In this document: one piece after another, positions 38,742-47,154 of the stretch
Layout: every line of letters starts with the position of its first letter
Position numbering within the stretch: the first letter of the stretch is position 1
Assembly (NCBI GenBank): GCA_020161655.1
Contig: JAIUPC010000012.1
Location: forward strand, 531,740-595,739
Length of the DNA stretch: 64,000 bases
DNA from: Pseudomonadota bacterium
Lineage (GTDB): Bacteria; Pseudomonadota; Alphaproteobacteria; Rhodobacterales; Rhodobacteraceae
Direction: 5' to 3'
Translations under genes and position numbers: made by a program
The notes under the pieces: generated by a model
What the model saw: the letters and a program-made list of their open reading frames with translations, nothing else
Told to the model about the DNA's origin: nothing
Database searches by the model: none

Positions 38742-40706
38742 CTACTCCGCCGGCTGCGCGGCAGGTGGCGGTGCAGCGCTCCGCGCCCCGGCCGCGACGC
38801 GGTAGCGCCGGTCGCTGAGTGACAGAAGCCCGCCCAGAGCCATGATGATGCAGCCGGCCCAGATCCAGTTGGCGAAGGGCTTGATGTAGGTCCGAACCGC
38901 CCAGCCGCCGCCCTCCTGCGGGTCGCCGATCACCACGTAGAGGTCGCGGAAGATGCCGTTGTCGATCGCGGCCTCGGTCGTCGGCATCGCGGCCACGGGA
39001 TAGATGCGTTTCTCGGGGTGCAGAACCACCGTCTCGCCGCCTTCGCGGGTCATGGTGATCTTGGCGCGGGTGGAAAGGAAGTTCGGCCCCTCGACCTCCT
39101 CCACGCTGTCGAGCGTCACCTGATAGCCGCCGACGGTGAAGCTCTCGCCCAGCTTTGCGATCCGGATGTCCTCGACATTCCAGGCCATCATCAGGGCAAT
39201 GCCGATGAAGGTGATACCCAACCCGCCATGTGCCGCCGCCCGGCCCCAGTCGGCGCGCGGCAGCCGCGCGATTCGCGACATCTGCCCGCCTGAGCGCTGC
39301 CAGAGATCAAGCGCCGCGCCGCCCAGGAGCCAGCCGCCAAGTGCAACGCCGACCGGCGCCAGGATCGGGCGCCCGGTTCCCACCGCCCAGGCCAGCGCCG
39401 CGAGGGCGAAGGCCAGAAGGGCCGCCGGGAGGAGCGACCGCAGCGCGCGACCGGGACGGGCACGCTTCCAGGGGATCATCGCGCCCAGGGGCAGGATCAG
39501 GGCCAGAAGCACGAAGAAGGGCGTGAAGGCCGCCTCGAAGAAGGGCGCGCCGACCGACAGCTTTCGGCCGAAGGCAAGCTCGGCCACCAGCGGCCAGATC
39601 GTGCCCACGAAGACGACGAAGGCCGCGACGGCGAGAAGCACGTTGTTGAGGACAAGTGCGGTTTCACGGCTGACGATGCCGAAGACGCCCTTCGCTTCCA
39701 TGGCCGGGGCCCGCGCCGCGTAAAGCGTCAGCGCGCCGCCGACGAATACCGCGAGGATCGCCAGGATGAAGATGCCGCGTTCGGGGTCATTGGCAAAGGC
39801 GTGAACCGAAGTGATGACGCCCGAGCGCACGATGAAGGTGCCGATCAGCGAAAAGGCGAAGGCGAGGATCGCCAGAAGAACGGTCCAGCTTTTCAAGGCC
39901 TCGCGCTTTTCCACGACGACCGCGGAATGGAGAAGCGCAGTCGCCAACAGCCATGGCATGAAGGAGGCGTTTTCCACCGGATCCCAGAACCAGAAGCCGC
40001 CCCAACCAAGCTCGTAATAGGCCCACCATGAGCCAAGCGCGATGCCCACGGTCAGGAACATCCAGGCGGCCAGCGTCCAGGGCCGGACCCAGCGCGCCCA
40101 GGCGGCATCGACCCGACCCTCGATCAGCGCCGCCACGGCGAAGGAGAAGGCCATCGAGAGGCCGACATAGCCGAGGTAGAGGAAGGGCGGATGGAAGGCG
40201 AGGCCGGGGTCCTGCAAAAGCGGGTTAAGATCGCGCCCGTCGAAGGGCGGCTGGGCAAGCCTGAGGAACGGATTCGAAGTGAAGAGGATGAAGGCTATGA
40301 AAGCCACGCCGATCGACCCCTGCACCGCCAGAACTCGGGCGCGAAGCTGGTCGGGAAGCGCGCCGCCGAACCAGGCGGCAGAAGCGCCGAACAGCGCGAG
40401 GATCAGCACCCAAAGGAGCATCGAGCCTTCGTGGTTCCCCCAAACGCCCGTAACCTTGTAGAGCATCGGCTTCAAGGTGTTGGAGTTCTCGTAGACGAGC
40501 CTCAGCGAAAAATCCGAGGTGACGAAGGCATGGGTCAGTGCGGCAAAGGATATGGCGAGGCAGACGAACTGCAATGTCGCCGCGACCGGGCCGACGGCCA
40601 TCCAGGATGCCCACCGCATCCGGGCGCCGACAAGAGGAATGACGGACTGCACCAGGGCGAGCGCCAGGGCGAGAACGAGGGTGAAATGGCCAATCTCTGC
40701 GATCAT
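38742..40706 (-). CDS. ccmF: Cytochrome c heme lyase CcmF (Ccl1-type)
   Basis: 654-residue polytopic protein that joins haem from holo-CcmE to apocytochromes with CcmH. The WWD-type haem-handling signature WGGFWFWDPVENASFMPWL is near residue 235. Around 15 membrane segments are apparent, with a large periplasmic domain before the last one. ccmE is encoded upstream on the same strand but separated by a two-gene lysis module and a 126-bp gap holding repeat copy 4. Confidence 0.96.
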   Translation of the reverse strand: MIAEIGHFTLVLALALALVQSVIPLVGARMRWASWMAVGPVAATLQFVCLAISFAALTHAFVTSDFSLRLVYENSNTLKPMLYKVTGVWGNHEGSMLLWVLILALFGASAAWFGGALPDQLRARVLAVQGSIGVAFIAFILFTSNPFLRLAQPPFDGRDLNPLLQDPGLAFHPPFLYLGYVGLSMAFSFAVAALIEGRVDAAWARWVRPWTLAAWMFLTVGIALGSWWAYYELGWGGFWFWDPVENASFMPWLLATALLHSAVVVEKREALKSWTVLLAILAFAFSLIGTFIVRSGVITSVHAFANDPERGIFILAILAVFVGGALTLYAARAPAMEAKGVFGIVSRETALVLNNVLLAVAAFVVFVGTIWPLVAELAFGRKLSVGAPFFEAAFTPFFVLLALILPLGAMIPWKRARPGRALRSLLPAALLAFALAALAWAVGTGRPILAPVGVALGGWLLGGAALDLWQRSGGQMSRIARLPRADWGRAAAHGGLGITFIGIALMMAWNVEDIRIAKLGESFTVGGYQVTLDSVEEVEGPNFLSTRAKITMTREGGETVVLHPEKRIYPVAAMPTTEAAIDNGIFRDLYVVIGDPQEGGGWAVRTYIKPFANWIWAGCIIMALGGLLSLSDRRYRVAAGARSAAPPPAAQPAE

Positions 40707-40778
40707 GGTGCGAGCATATCGGCTTGCACCGCCGGAGCCAATGGGCTGCGCGCCGATGTCGCGGGGGAGGTGCCGGAA

Positions 40779-40833
40779 GCGGGGGGCCGTCTGCCCCCCG
40801 CCCCCCCGGAGGGTACTTAGGCAACGAAGAAGC
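40779..40833 (+). repeat. Dispersed intergenic element, copy 4 (hairpin plus tail)
   Basis: Perfect nine-base hairpin GCGGGGGGC / GCCCCCCGC (40779–40787 and 40793–40801), then CCCCCCGGA and the tail at 40811–40833 (GGGTACTT, AGG, CAACGAAGAAGC). The tail ends on the first base of the holin stop codon complement. Confidence 0.72.
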
Positions 40834-41327
40834 TAGCCGGTCTGGCGTTGGCGCCATTCCTCAAGCGCGGGGTTGCCGGCTTTGTCGCCAATCGCCGGAG
40901 TTTGCAGGGCAGCGGTGCCGCGCGATGTGCTGCCGGTGCGGAAGTAGTACGCCTCGCGTGCGCCGAAATAGAAGCCGACGATGGCGGCGAGAAGCCACCA
41001 GAGCGGTTCGGGCACTTGGTTGAGGCCAACCATCCGGCGGCCGAAGCCCTCGGGATCAGCCATGGCATAGGCGAAAAGCCCGAGCGTGCCGAGCGCCAGC
41101 ATCGGCCGCGGCAGGCGGTTGAGGCCGTTGACGAAGCGGTCGAACCAGCCGTCGCCCGCCGACTGAAACTCCGCCCCGTATTCGCCGAGAGCGGCGATAT
41201 AGGCGTCATGCGCGGCCAGCATCTTCCGCGTCGCGTTCGGCACGAAGACCTCGGCCACGCCGGTCGCCGCCTGGCCAAGGGCGGTGGTGGCGGCGGGGGC
41301 GCCCAGCACCCTTGAGATCAACCCCAT
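40833..41327 (-). CDS. Holin family protein (3TM, GTA-type)
   Basis: 164 residues. Three hydrophobic segments, at about 70–85 (PMLALGTLGLFAYAMA) and 103–120 (PEPLWWLLAAIVGFYFGA) and a weaker N-terminal one, followed by a polar C-terminal tail (EEWRQRQTG). This matches the 3TM holin family found next to muramidases in Rhodobacterales. It should form inner-membrane holes that release the endolysin. The start overlaps the end of the muramidase gene by ten bases. In Rhodobacter capsulatus a holin/GH108-endolysin pair of this kind releases gene-transfer-agent particles. Confidence 0.8.
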   Translation of the reverse strand: MGLISRVLGAPAATTALGQAATGVAEVFVPNATRKMLAAHDAYIAALGEYGAEFQSAGDGWFDRFVNGLNRLPRPMLALGTLGLFAYAMADPEGFGRRMVGLNQVPEPLWWLLAAIVGFYFGAREAYYFRTGSTSRGTAALQTPAIGDKAGNPALEEWRQRQTG

Positions 41328-41929
41328 GATGCGGTCCTTTCCCGGTGTTCGGCTTCACTGAGACGGAAGCGCGGCGAGATGAATTCCTCGGACCTCACGA
41401 TCCAGCCGCCCTTGCCGCCATCGCGGCGCCGGGCGTATTTTCGGCTTTGCGGCCGGGTTTCGGCCAGCGCGTAGTAGTAGTTGCGCCGCGCGATTCCGTA
41501 GGCATCGGCCAGCAGTGCCGGGTCGTCGCCGGCGGCAGCTTGTGCCGCCTCGGCAGTCTTGGCCCCAAGACCGCCGTCCACGGCAAGGCTGTGGCCCATC
41601 TCGTTCAAAAGACGCTGGAGGATGCGGACGGCGTGGTTGCCGGCGTTGACGTACATGTCGAAGACCGATGCCTGCAGGGCCTCGGGCAAGAGCGCGATGC
41701 CGGTCCTGCGGTAGTAGTGTTCGACATAGATCTCCGCCGCCTTGTCCGGCGTCAACCGGCGGAGGTCTTCCACCTCCACCCGCCCGTCACCGGTCAGATC
41801 AACCCCGAGCGAGCGGAGCGTCTTCAGCGTGACGCCGTGTTTCGTCGCCCCGCCGGGATCGTCGGGGTCGTTCACATAGCCGCCCTCGCGGGCGACGATT
41901 TCCATTGCGATGTCGTTGACGCTTGGCAT
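41318..41929 (-). CDS. Holin-associated N-acetylmuramidase (GH108 endolysin)
   Basis: 203 residues from the ATG at 41929 (MPSVNDIAMEIVAREGG); the upstream open part to 42013 is arginine-rich and not family-like. The catalytic Glu lies in AREGGYVNDPDDPGGATKHGVT, the GH108 signature. A C-terminal peptidoglycan-binding-like part (LLNEMGHSLAVDGGLGAKTAEA) follows. There is no signal peptide, so release depends on the holin gene that overlaps its 3' end. The Shine-Dalgarno sits in a hairpin (41932–41952). Confidence 0.88.
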   Translation of the reverse strand: MPSVNDIAMEIVAREGGYVNDPDDPGGATKHGVTLKTLRSLGVDLTGDGRVEVEDLRRLTPDKAAEIYVEHYYRRTGIALLPEALQASVFDMYVNAGNHAVRILQRLLNEMGHSLAVDGGLGAKTAEAAQAAAGDDPALLADAYGIARRNYYYALAETRPQSRKYARRRDGGKGGWIVRSEEFISPRFRLSEAEHRERTASWG

Positions 41930-41931
41930 GG

Positions 41932-41952
41932 CCCCGTTCCTTGAAAACGGGG
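41932..41952 (-). promoter_or_regulatory. Hairpin enclosing the muramidase Shine-Dalgarno
   Basis: In the mRNA sense, CCCCGTT, loop TTCAAGG, AACGGGG, then CC and the ATG. The seven-base perfect stem holds the only good ribosome site (AAGGAACGGGG), so translation of the lysis gene is likely to be weak unless the stem is opened. Confidence 0.6.
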
Positions 41953-41972
41953 TCCAGCCTCGGGCGAAGGGG

Positions 41973-42431
41973 TTAATTCGTCGCTGCGGCGGCGTTCGGG
42001 TCGACGTAGACACCCTGATCCTTCAAGGCGTCGATGACTTCCTTCGGCATGTAGGTCTCATCATGCTTGGCCAGAATCTCGGTCGCCATGAAGCTGCCGT
42101 CGACATATTTTCCGGTCGCCACCACGCCTTCATTCTCGCCAAAAAGGTCGGGGAGGACGCCGGTATATCTCACCGGGATCGCGGCATTGGTGTCCGTGAC
42201 GCGGAACGTGATCTCAGCCCCCTGCCCGCGAACAAGGCTGCCTTCCTCGACAAGGCCGCCGATGCGGAAGGTCTCGTTCGCGCCGGGCGGGTTTTCGACA
42301 ACCTGCGACGGCGAGCGGAAGAAGTTTATGCCGTCGCGCATCGCGTAGCCGATGAGCGCCGTCGCGATGGCCAGCGACACCACGGCGAGAAGGATGATCT
42401 GGATGCGGCGGGTCTTTTTCAGGTTGCGCAT
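41973..42431 (-). CDS. ccmE: Haem chaperone CcmE
   Basis: 152 residues: one N-terminal membrane anchor (about 11–28), then the OB-like periplasmic domain (FRIGGLVEEGSLVRG, YTGVLPDLFGENEGVVATGKY). The haem-attaching His is in ILAKHDETYMPK near residue 122. It carries haem to CcmF. It starts seven bases after argC. The muramidase gene begins 43 bases after its stop. Confidence 0.96.
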   Translation of the reverse strand: MRNLKKTRRIQIILLAVVSLAIATALIGYAMRDGINFFRSPSQVVENPPGANETFRIGGLVEEGSLVRGQGAEITFRVTDTNAAIPVRYTGVLPDLFGENEGVVATGKYVDGSFMATEILAKHDETYMPKEVIDALKDQGVYVDPNAAAATN

Positions 42432-42438
42432 GGTCAGC

Positions 42439-43467
42439 TCACGGGAAAACGGGGGCGAGCATCAGCCCGGCGGTTTCCTTGAGGCCGAGCATCAGGTTCG
42501 CGTTCTGGATCGCCTGCCCCGACGAGCCCTTGGTCAGGTTGTCGAGGGCGGCAACGACAATGGCGCGACCGGGGATACGGTCGCCGGTCACGCCGAGATG
42601 GACGAAGTTCGAGCCGGCGACGGAACGGGTGGAGGCAAGCTGGCCGAAGGGCAGGACATGCAGGAAGGGCTCGTCCCGGTAGCGGTCGGCCAGCGCCCGC
42701 CAGATCGCCTGCGGCTCGCCCCGGACGTAGACGGTGGCGAGGATGCCGCGGTTGAAGGGCATCAGGTGCGGCGTGAACTGGACCATGACCGGGCGGCCGG
42801 CGGCCTTCGAGAACTCCTGATCGAATTCGCCCAGGTGCCGGTGGGTGCCGCCCGCCGAATAGGCATGGGTGCCGCCCGAAAGCTCGGCATGAAGGAGGTT
42901 TTCCTTCAGGGACCGCCCCGCCCCGCTGACCCCGTTCTTGAGGTCGAGGACGATCTCGTCAAGGTCGATGACCCCCGCCTCGATCAAGGGCCGGATCGCA
43001 TATTGCCCGGTCGCGGCATTGCAGCCGGTGCCGGCGCAGAGCCGGGCGGTGCGGATGTCGTCGCGGTAGAACTCGGTCAGGCCGTAGACGGCTTCCTTCT
43101 GCAACTCGACCGCGGCATGGGGCTTGCCGTACCATTTCTCGTATTCCGCCGGATCGCGGAGCCGGAAATCGGCCGACAGATCGACAACTTTCAAGTCGCG
43201 CGGCAGGTCGGCGATGACCGCCTGGCTCGTCGCATGCGGCAGCGCGCAGAAGGCGAGGTCGACCGTGGAAAAGTCGATCTCCTCGATCTTCGTCAGGACC
43301 GGCAGGTCAAGATGGGCGAGGAAGGGGAAGACCTCGGCCATCGCCATCCCCGCCTTGCGGTCTCCGGAAAGCGCGGTGATGCGCAGGTCGGGATGGGTGG
43401 CGATCAGGCGGACAAGCTCGGCGCCGGTATAGCCCGAGGCCCCGAGGATGGCGACATTCTTCGACAT
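42439..43467 (-). CDS. argC: N-acetyl-gamma-glutamyl-phosphate reductase
   Basis: Third step of arginine synthesis, 342 residues. NAD(P) loop [16 protein letters not shown] at 6–21. The catalytic Cys lies in [13 protein letters not shown], where most type-1 enzymes have NPGCYPT, so this is a divergent active-site version. HxxPF-type residues follow at [13 protein letters not shown]. First gene of a minus-strand run leading to ccmE. Confidence 0.93.
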   Translation of the reverse strand: MSKNVAILGASGYTGAELVRLIATHPDLRITALSGDRKAGMAMAEVFPFLAHLDLPVLTKIEEIDFSTVDLAFCALPHATSQAVIADLPRDLKVVDLSADFRLRDPAEYEKWYGKPHAAVELQKEAVYGLTEFYRDDIRTARLCAGTGCNAATGQYAIRPLIEAGVIDLDEIVLDLKNGVSGAGRSLKENLLHAELSGGTHAYSAGGTHRHLGEFDQEFSKAAGRPVMVQFTPHLMPFNRGILATVYVRGEPQAIWRALADRYRDEPFLHVLPFGQLASTRSVAGSNFVHLGVTGDRIPGRAIVVAALDNLTKGSSGQAIQNANLMLGLKETAGLMLAPVFP

Positions 43468-43555
43468 GAACGACTCCCGTTGGTGCTGGGGCGGTCATGT
43501 CGCGCCGGGGCGCGGTATTCAACCCAAATCTTCGTGGCAAGGCGGGGCCGCGCCC

Positions 43556-44137
43556 TCAGGCCGCAGCGCGCTTTGCCTTGCGGCGAAGGGCGCCGAGGCC
43601 GGCAATGGCGCCGCCGAGGAGCAGGACCGGGGCCGGCAACGGCACGGCAGGCGGGGCATTGCCCGGCACGCCGATCGAGTAGCTGCCGGCGTTGCCCCAG
43701 GAATAGAGCGCGAGATAGAGCGCGCCCGCGAAACCGGAACCGAGGTTGATGGTCACGCTCGACGTCGGCTGCCAGAGGGCTGTCATGAAGCTGCCGGCAA
43801 AGGTCCCGTCCCAGTTCCACTGGAAAGGCTGAGTGCTGTAATAGATCGAGCCGCCCGAGGCGTAGGACCAATCGATACCGTTTGGCGCCGCGAAACTGAG
43901 CGTCACCTGCTGCGCGCCTGAGGTCATGCCGGTGAAGGCGAGGATATCGTCGTCACTGCCGATCGTCCCGGTGATCGTGTCGAAGCCGTTGCCGATGAGG
44001 GTCGGCGCCGTGGCGCTGCCGCTGAAATCACCGCCCGGGAAGCTGCCTTCGTTGATCGTGGCGGCCATTGCCGGCGCGGCACCTGCCGCAATCGCCAGAC
44101 CAAGTGCAGCAGCCTGCCCAAGGTTGAAAATACCCAT
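43556..44137 (-). CDS. VPLPA-CTERM secreted protein, paralog A
   Basis: 193 residues from the ATG at 44137 (MGIFNLGQAA), seven bases after AAGGG; an ATG six bases earlier is too close to it. Signal peptide to about residue 27 (PAMAA). The body shares INEGSFPGGDFSG, FDTITGTIGSDDDILAFTG and SGAQQVTLSFAAP with the three genes upstream. The end has the sorting tail: VPLPAP, a hydrophobic stretch (LLLGGAIAGLGAL) and RRKAKR. Proteins with such tails are handled by an exosortase (XrtD for VPLPA), not present here. The body looks like a PPC-type beta domain. Function unknown. Confidence 0.85.
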   Translation of the reverse strand: MGIFNLGQAAALGLAIAAGAAPAMAATINEGSFPGGDFSGSATAPTLIGNGFDTITGTIGSDDDILAFTGMTSGAQQVTLSFAAPNGIDWSYASGGSIYYSTQPFQWNWDGTFAGSFMTALWQPTSSVTINLGSGFAGALYLALYSWGNAGSYSIGVPGNAPPAVPLPAPVLLLGGAIAGLGALRRKAKRAAA

Positions 44138-44200
44138 ACTCATACCCTTCGCAGTGAGTCTCTGGCGGCCAACTTCGCCACCAGTCATTATCAGACAGTG

Positions 44201-44229
44201 AAAAGGCCACGGCAGGTTTCGCCGCGACC
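44201..44229 (-). terminator. Intrinsic terminator after VPLPA paralog B
   Basis: On the minus strand a nine-base stem GGTCGCGGC / GCCGTGGCC (two G·U pairs), a seven-base loop and TTTT. The related spacer after paralog C keeps most of the stem but has lost the T-run. Confidence 0.7.
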
Positions 44230-44246
44230 GGAGACAGGCGCGGCCT

Positions 44247-44843
44247 TCAAACCGTCGCGCGTTTGCCACGCCGCCGCGATGCGCCAAGGCCGGCGACGGC
44301 GCCGCCAAGAAGAAGGGCGGTGGCGGGCAGCGGGACCGGCGCAACCGGTGCATTGCCGGGCACGCTGAGCGAATAGCTCGCCCCAGCGCCGTTCGAAAGG
44401 TTCAGCGCAACATAGAGCGTGCCTGCAAAGGTCGCGCCGAGATTGAAGGACAGCGTCTGGGTCAGCGAAGAGCCGAGGAATCCGAAGTTGTACATGAAAA
44501 TGTTGCCGCCGCTGGTCCCGGACGTATTGGAGGTGAACGGTGTCGTGCTGTAGCGGAAACCGCCGGTCCAGAATGTCGACGTTCCGGTCGCAGCAAGGTT
44601 CAGGGTCACGCTCTGGGCGCCGGTTGCCAGCCCGGTGAAGGACAGGAAGTCGCGGTCGCCCACACCCAGGGTCCCGGTGATCGTGTCGAAACCGTTGGCA
44701 ATCGAAGTCGGGGTACCGAAGCCGCCACTGAAATCGCCGCCCGCAAAGCTGCCCTCGTTGACGGTCACTGCGGCTGCAGGCATGGCCACGGCCGCCATCG
44801 CGACGGCCAACACTGCGGCGCGCCCGGAGATGAAAATTCCCAT
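44247..44843 (-). CDS. VPLPA-CTERM secreted protein, paralog B
   Basis: 198 residues from the ATG at 44843 (MGIFISGRAAVLAVAMAAVAM) with AAAGGG upstream. Signal peptide to about residue 27. The body has VNEGSFAGGDFSGGFG, FDTITGTLGVGDRDFLSFTG, GAQSVTLNLAATG and YSTTPFTSNTSG. The tail is VPLPAT, LLLGGAVAGLGAS and RRRGKR. Closest to paralog C. A terminator hairpin follows, so paralog A may be transcribed partly on its own. Confidence 0.85.
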   Translation of the reverse strand: MGIFISGRAAVLAVAMAAVAMPAAAVTVNEGSFAGGDFSGGFGTPTSIANGFDTITGTLGVGDRDFLSFTGLATGAQSVTLNLAATGTSTFWTGGFRYSTTPFTSNTSGTSGGNIFMYNFGFLGSSLTQTLSFNLGATFAGTLYVALNLSNGAGASYSLSVPGNAPVAPVPLPATALLLGGAVAGLGASRRRGKRATV

Positions 44844-44952
44844 ACTTGTACCCTTTCTCGTATCGATCCCGCGATCCATTGGCGCGGTGCAATCTGGTCC
44901 AACACAACAGTCGCCGCGGCAGGCTTCACCGCGACCGAATTCAGGCGCGGCC

Positions 44953-45543
44953 TCAGGCGGCCGCGTGCTTGCCGCGACGCCGCGAAGCGCCAAGGCCGGC
45001 GATGGCGCCGCCCAGAAGAAGGGCAGTGGCGGGCAGCGGCACAGGCGCAACATTGCCGGGGATGTCCAGCGAATAGGAAACTCCCGTGCCAGTCTGCTGA
45101 TTGATCGCCAGGAACAACGTGCCGCCGAAGGTCGCGCCGAGATTGAAGCTGAGCGTCTGGGTCATCGAGACGAAGAACGGCGCGAAATTGAGCATGACGA
45201 TGCCGCCGCCGAACTGGCCGGAGGAGTTCGAGGTGAACGGCGTCGTGCTGTAGAGCAAGCTCCCTGTCCAGACGGGCCCGGCGCCGATCGCGGTGAGGTT
45301 CAGCGTCACTGACTGGGCGCCGGTCTGCATGCCGGTGAAGGACAGAAAATCTCGGTCATTGCTGCCGAGGTTGCCGGTGACAGTTCCCACGCCGCTGGCG
45401 ATCGCGGTCGGCGATCCGTAACTGCTGCTGAAATCGCCCCCGGCGAAACTGCCTTCGTTCACCGTCACGGCGGTTGCAGGGGTGGCGCTGAGCACAATTG
45501 CCAAGCCAAGCACTGCCGCCTGCCCGAAAGTGATTATGCTCAT
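44953..45543 (-). CDS. VPLPA-CTERM secreted protein, paralog C
   Basis: 196 residues from the ATG at 45543 (MSIITFGQAAVLGLAIVL), with AGAAGGGG upstream. It shares VNEGSFAGGDFSSSYG, DRDFLSFTGMQTGAQSVTLNL, YSTTPFTSNSSG and QTLSFNLGATFGGTL with paralog B. The tail is VPLPAT, LLLGGAIAGLGAS, RRRGKH. As in its neighbours, the signal peptide and tail imply export and membrane-linked sorting at the cell surface. Confidence 0.85.
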   Translation of the reverse strand: MSIITFGQAAVLGLAIVLSATPATAVTVNEGSFAGGDFSSSYGSPTAIASGVGTVTGNLGSNDRDFLSFTGMQTGAQSVTLNLTAIGAGPVWTGSLLYSTTPFTSNSSGQFGGGIVMLNFAPFFVSMTQTLSFNLGATFGGTLFLAINQQTGTGVSYSLDIPGNVAPVPLPATALLLGGAIAGLGASRRRGKHAAA

Positions 45544-45652
45544 ATCCGTCCCCTTCTCCAGACACTTCCCCGCAGCCTTCTTTGCGGAGCAATATGGTAA
45601 AACGATGGAACGCCCGTGGCAGAATCCGACGCGGCTGAACCCTGGTGAGGCA

Positions 45653-46240
45653 TCACGCCAAACCACGCCGGCGGCGCCGCGACACCGCGCCCAACCCGGC
45701 GATTGCCGCGCCAAGCATGAACACCGGGGCCGGAACCGGGACGCCCGGAATGCCGATGTTGCCAGGCACGTAGACCGAATAGCGCATGACCGGCCCAAGA
45801 GACAGATTGAGGCTGATGTAGAGCGACCCGGCAAAGGACGACCCCAGATTGAAGGTGATCGTCTGCGGCCCGGGCTGTCCCGGCGTGACCCTGATGTTGC
45901 CGGCTCGCGTGCCTTGGTTGGTCAGCGAAAACGGGGTGGTGCTGTAATACACGCGCCCCTGCGCGATGTTCCTGCCCGGCGGAGCGGTGAGCGTGATCGA
46001 GATCGTCGTGGCGCCCGGACGCATGCTGGTGAAATGCAGGTAGTCGGTGTCACCGGTGCCGATGCTGCCGTTCACATAGTCATTACCGTACTGGATCGTG
46101 GTCGGAGCCGCATAAAGACTGCTGAAATCGCCGCCCGCAACGCTCGATTCAGTCACCGTGGCGGCATGGGACGGGACGGCCATCGCAGCCGCCAAGAGCG
46201 CGGCAGCAAGAACAGACCTGGCAATTCCGGACAGATTCAC
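45653..46240 (-). CDS. VPLPA-CTERM-like secreted protein, paralog D
   Basis: 195 residues; signal peptide to about residue 26 (VPSHAA). The most divergent of the four: VTESSVAGGDFSSLYAAPTTI, GDTDYLHFTSMRPGATTISITL, YYSTTPFSLTNQG, FNLGSSFAGSLYISLNL. The sorting tail begins VPVPAP in place of VPLPAP, then VFMLGAAIAGLGAV and an arginine run. First of the four in transcription order. Confidence 0.82.
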   Translation of the reverse strand: MNLSGIARSVLAAALLAAAMAVPSHAATVTESSVAGGDFSSLYAAPTTIQYGNDYVNGSIGTGDTDYLHFTSMRPGATTISITLTAPPGRNIAQGRVYYSTTPFSLTNQGTRAGNIRVTPGQPGPQTITFNLGSSFAGSLYISLNLSLGPVMRYSVYVPGNIGIPGVPVPAPVFMLGAAIAGLGAVSRRRRRGLA

Positions 46241-46341
46241 GACACGTCACCCACAACCTCGAGCCCCTTTGCGCGGATGAGTAGCGACGGAATTGGTTAA
46301 GAGTAGGAAAAGATTGTGGCAAAAGCCGCGCCGTGATCGCC

Positions 46342-47154
46342 TCAGGCGGCTTCGAAGGCGATCTTCCGGCGCAGGAACTGGGTGGCCTTGCCTGAGACCC
46401 GCGCCGGATTGCCGGTCGTCAGGAATCGCGCCGCCCTGCCCTCGCCCACGAACTCCGGTCGGCGGGCGAGGTAGTCCTTCAGGCTCTCGGCGACGAGCCG
46501 GGCCTGCGAATAGACCTTCACCTCGGGCCCGAGCGCGTCCTGGAAGATCTTGTCCATCAAGGGGTAATGCGTGCAGCCAAGGATCGCCGCCTCGGGCTTT
46601 GGCATCCGCCTCTTCAAGGCCTCGACATGGCTGCGGACCAGTGCCTCGGCAAGGATCTCATCGCCCTCCTCGATCGCATCGACCACGCCGCCGCAGGGCT
46701 GCGCCTCCACATCGACGCCGATGGCGCGGAACGCGAGCTCACGCTGGAAGGCGCGGCTTGCCACCGTCGCGGGCGTGGCGAAAAGCGCCACATGCTTTAC
46801 CTCGACCTCGCGCGGCGGGGTATTGTCGCCCCATTGCCGTTCGGTCAGCGCCTCGATCATCGGAACGAAGACGCCTAGGACGCGCTTGTCCTTCGGCACC
46901 CAGGTTTCCTGCATCCGCTTCAGCGCCACGGCGGCGGCGGTGTTGCAGGCGAGGATCACGAGGTCGCAGCCCTCGGCCCAGAGCCGTTCGACCCCGGCGC
47001 AGGTCAGGTTGAAGATGTCATCGGCATCGCGGACGCCGTAAGGCGCATGGGCGTTGTCGCCGTAGTAGACGAAGGCCACATCGGGCAGCGCCTTGGCAAC
47101 CGCATCATAGACGGTCAGACCGCCGAGCCCAGAATCGAAGATGCCGACTGCCAT
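46342..47154 (-). CDS. murI: Glutamate racemase
   Basis: Supplies D-glutamate for peptidoglycan. 270 residues with the two catalytic cysteines in [14 protein letters not shown] and [10 protein letters not shown], and the N-terminal [12 protein letters not shown]. Follows the ferredoxin oxidoreductase gene by 132 bp on the same strand; VPLPA paralog D starts 101 bp downstream. Confidence 0.96.
   Translation of the reverse strand: MAVGIFDSGLGGLTVYDAVAKALPDVAFVYYGDNAHAPYGVRDADDIFNLTCAGVERLWAEGCDLVILACNTAAAVALKRMQETWVPKDKRVLGVFVPMIEALTERQWGDNTPPREVEVKHVALFATPATVASRAFQRELAFRAIGVDVEAQPCGGVVDAIEEGDEILAEALVRSHVEALKRRMPKPEAAILGCTHYPLMDKIFQDALGPEVKVYSQARLVAESLKDYLARRPEFVGEGRAARFLTTGNPARVSGKATQFLRRKIAFEAA

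Noticed and set aside
41953-41972. CtrA site before the endolysin
   Set aside because: Only a single TTAACC half-site is present, without a second TTAA seven bases away.
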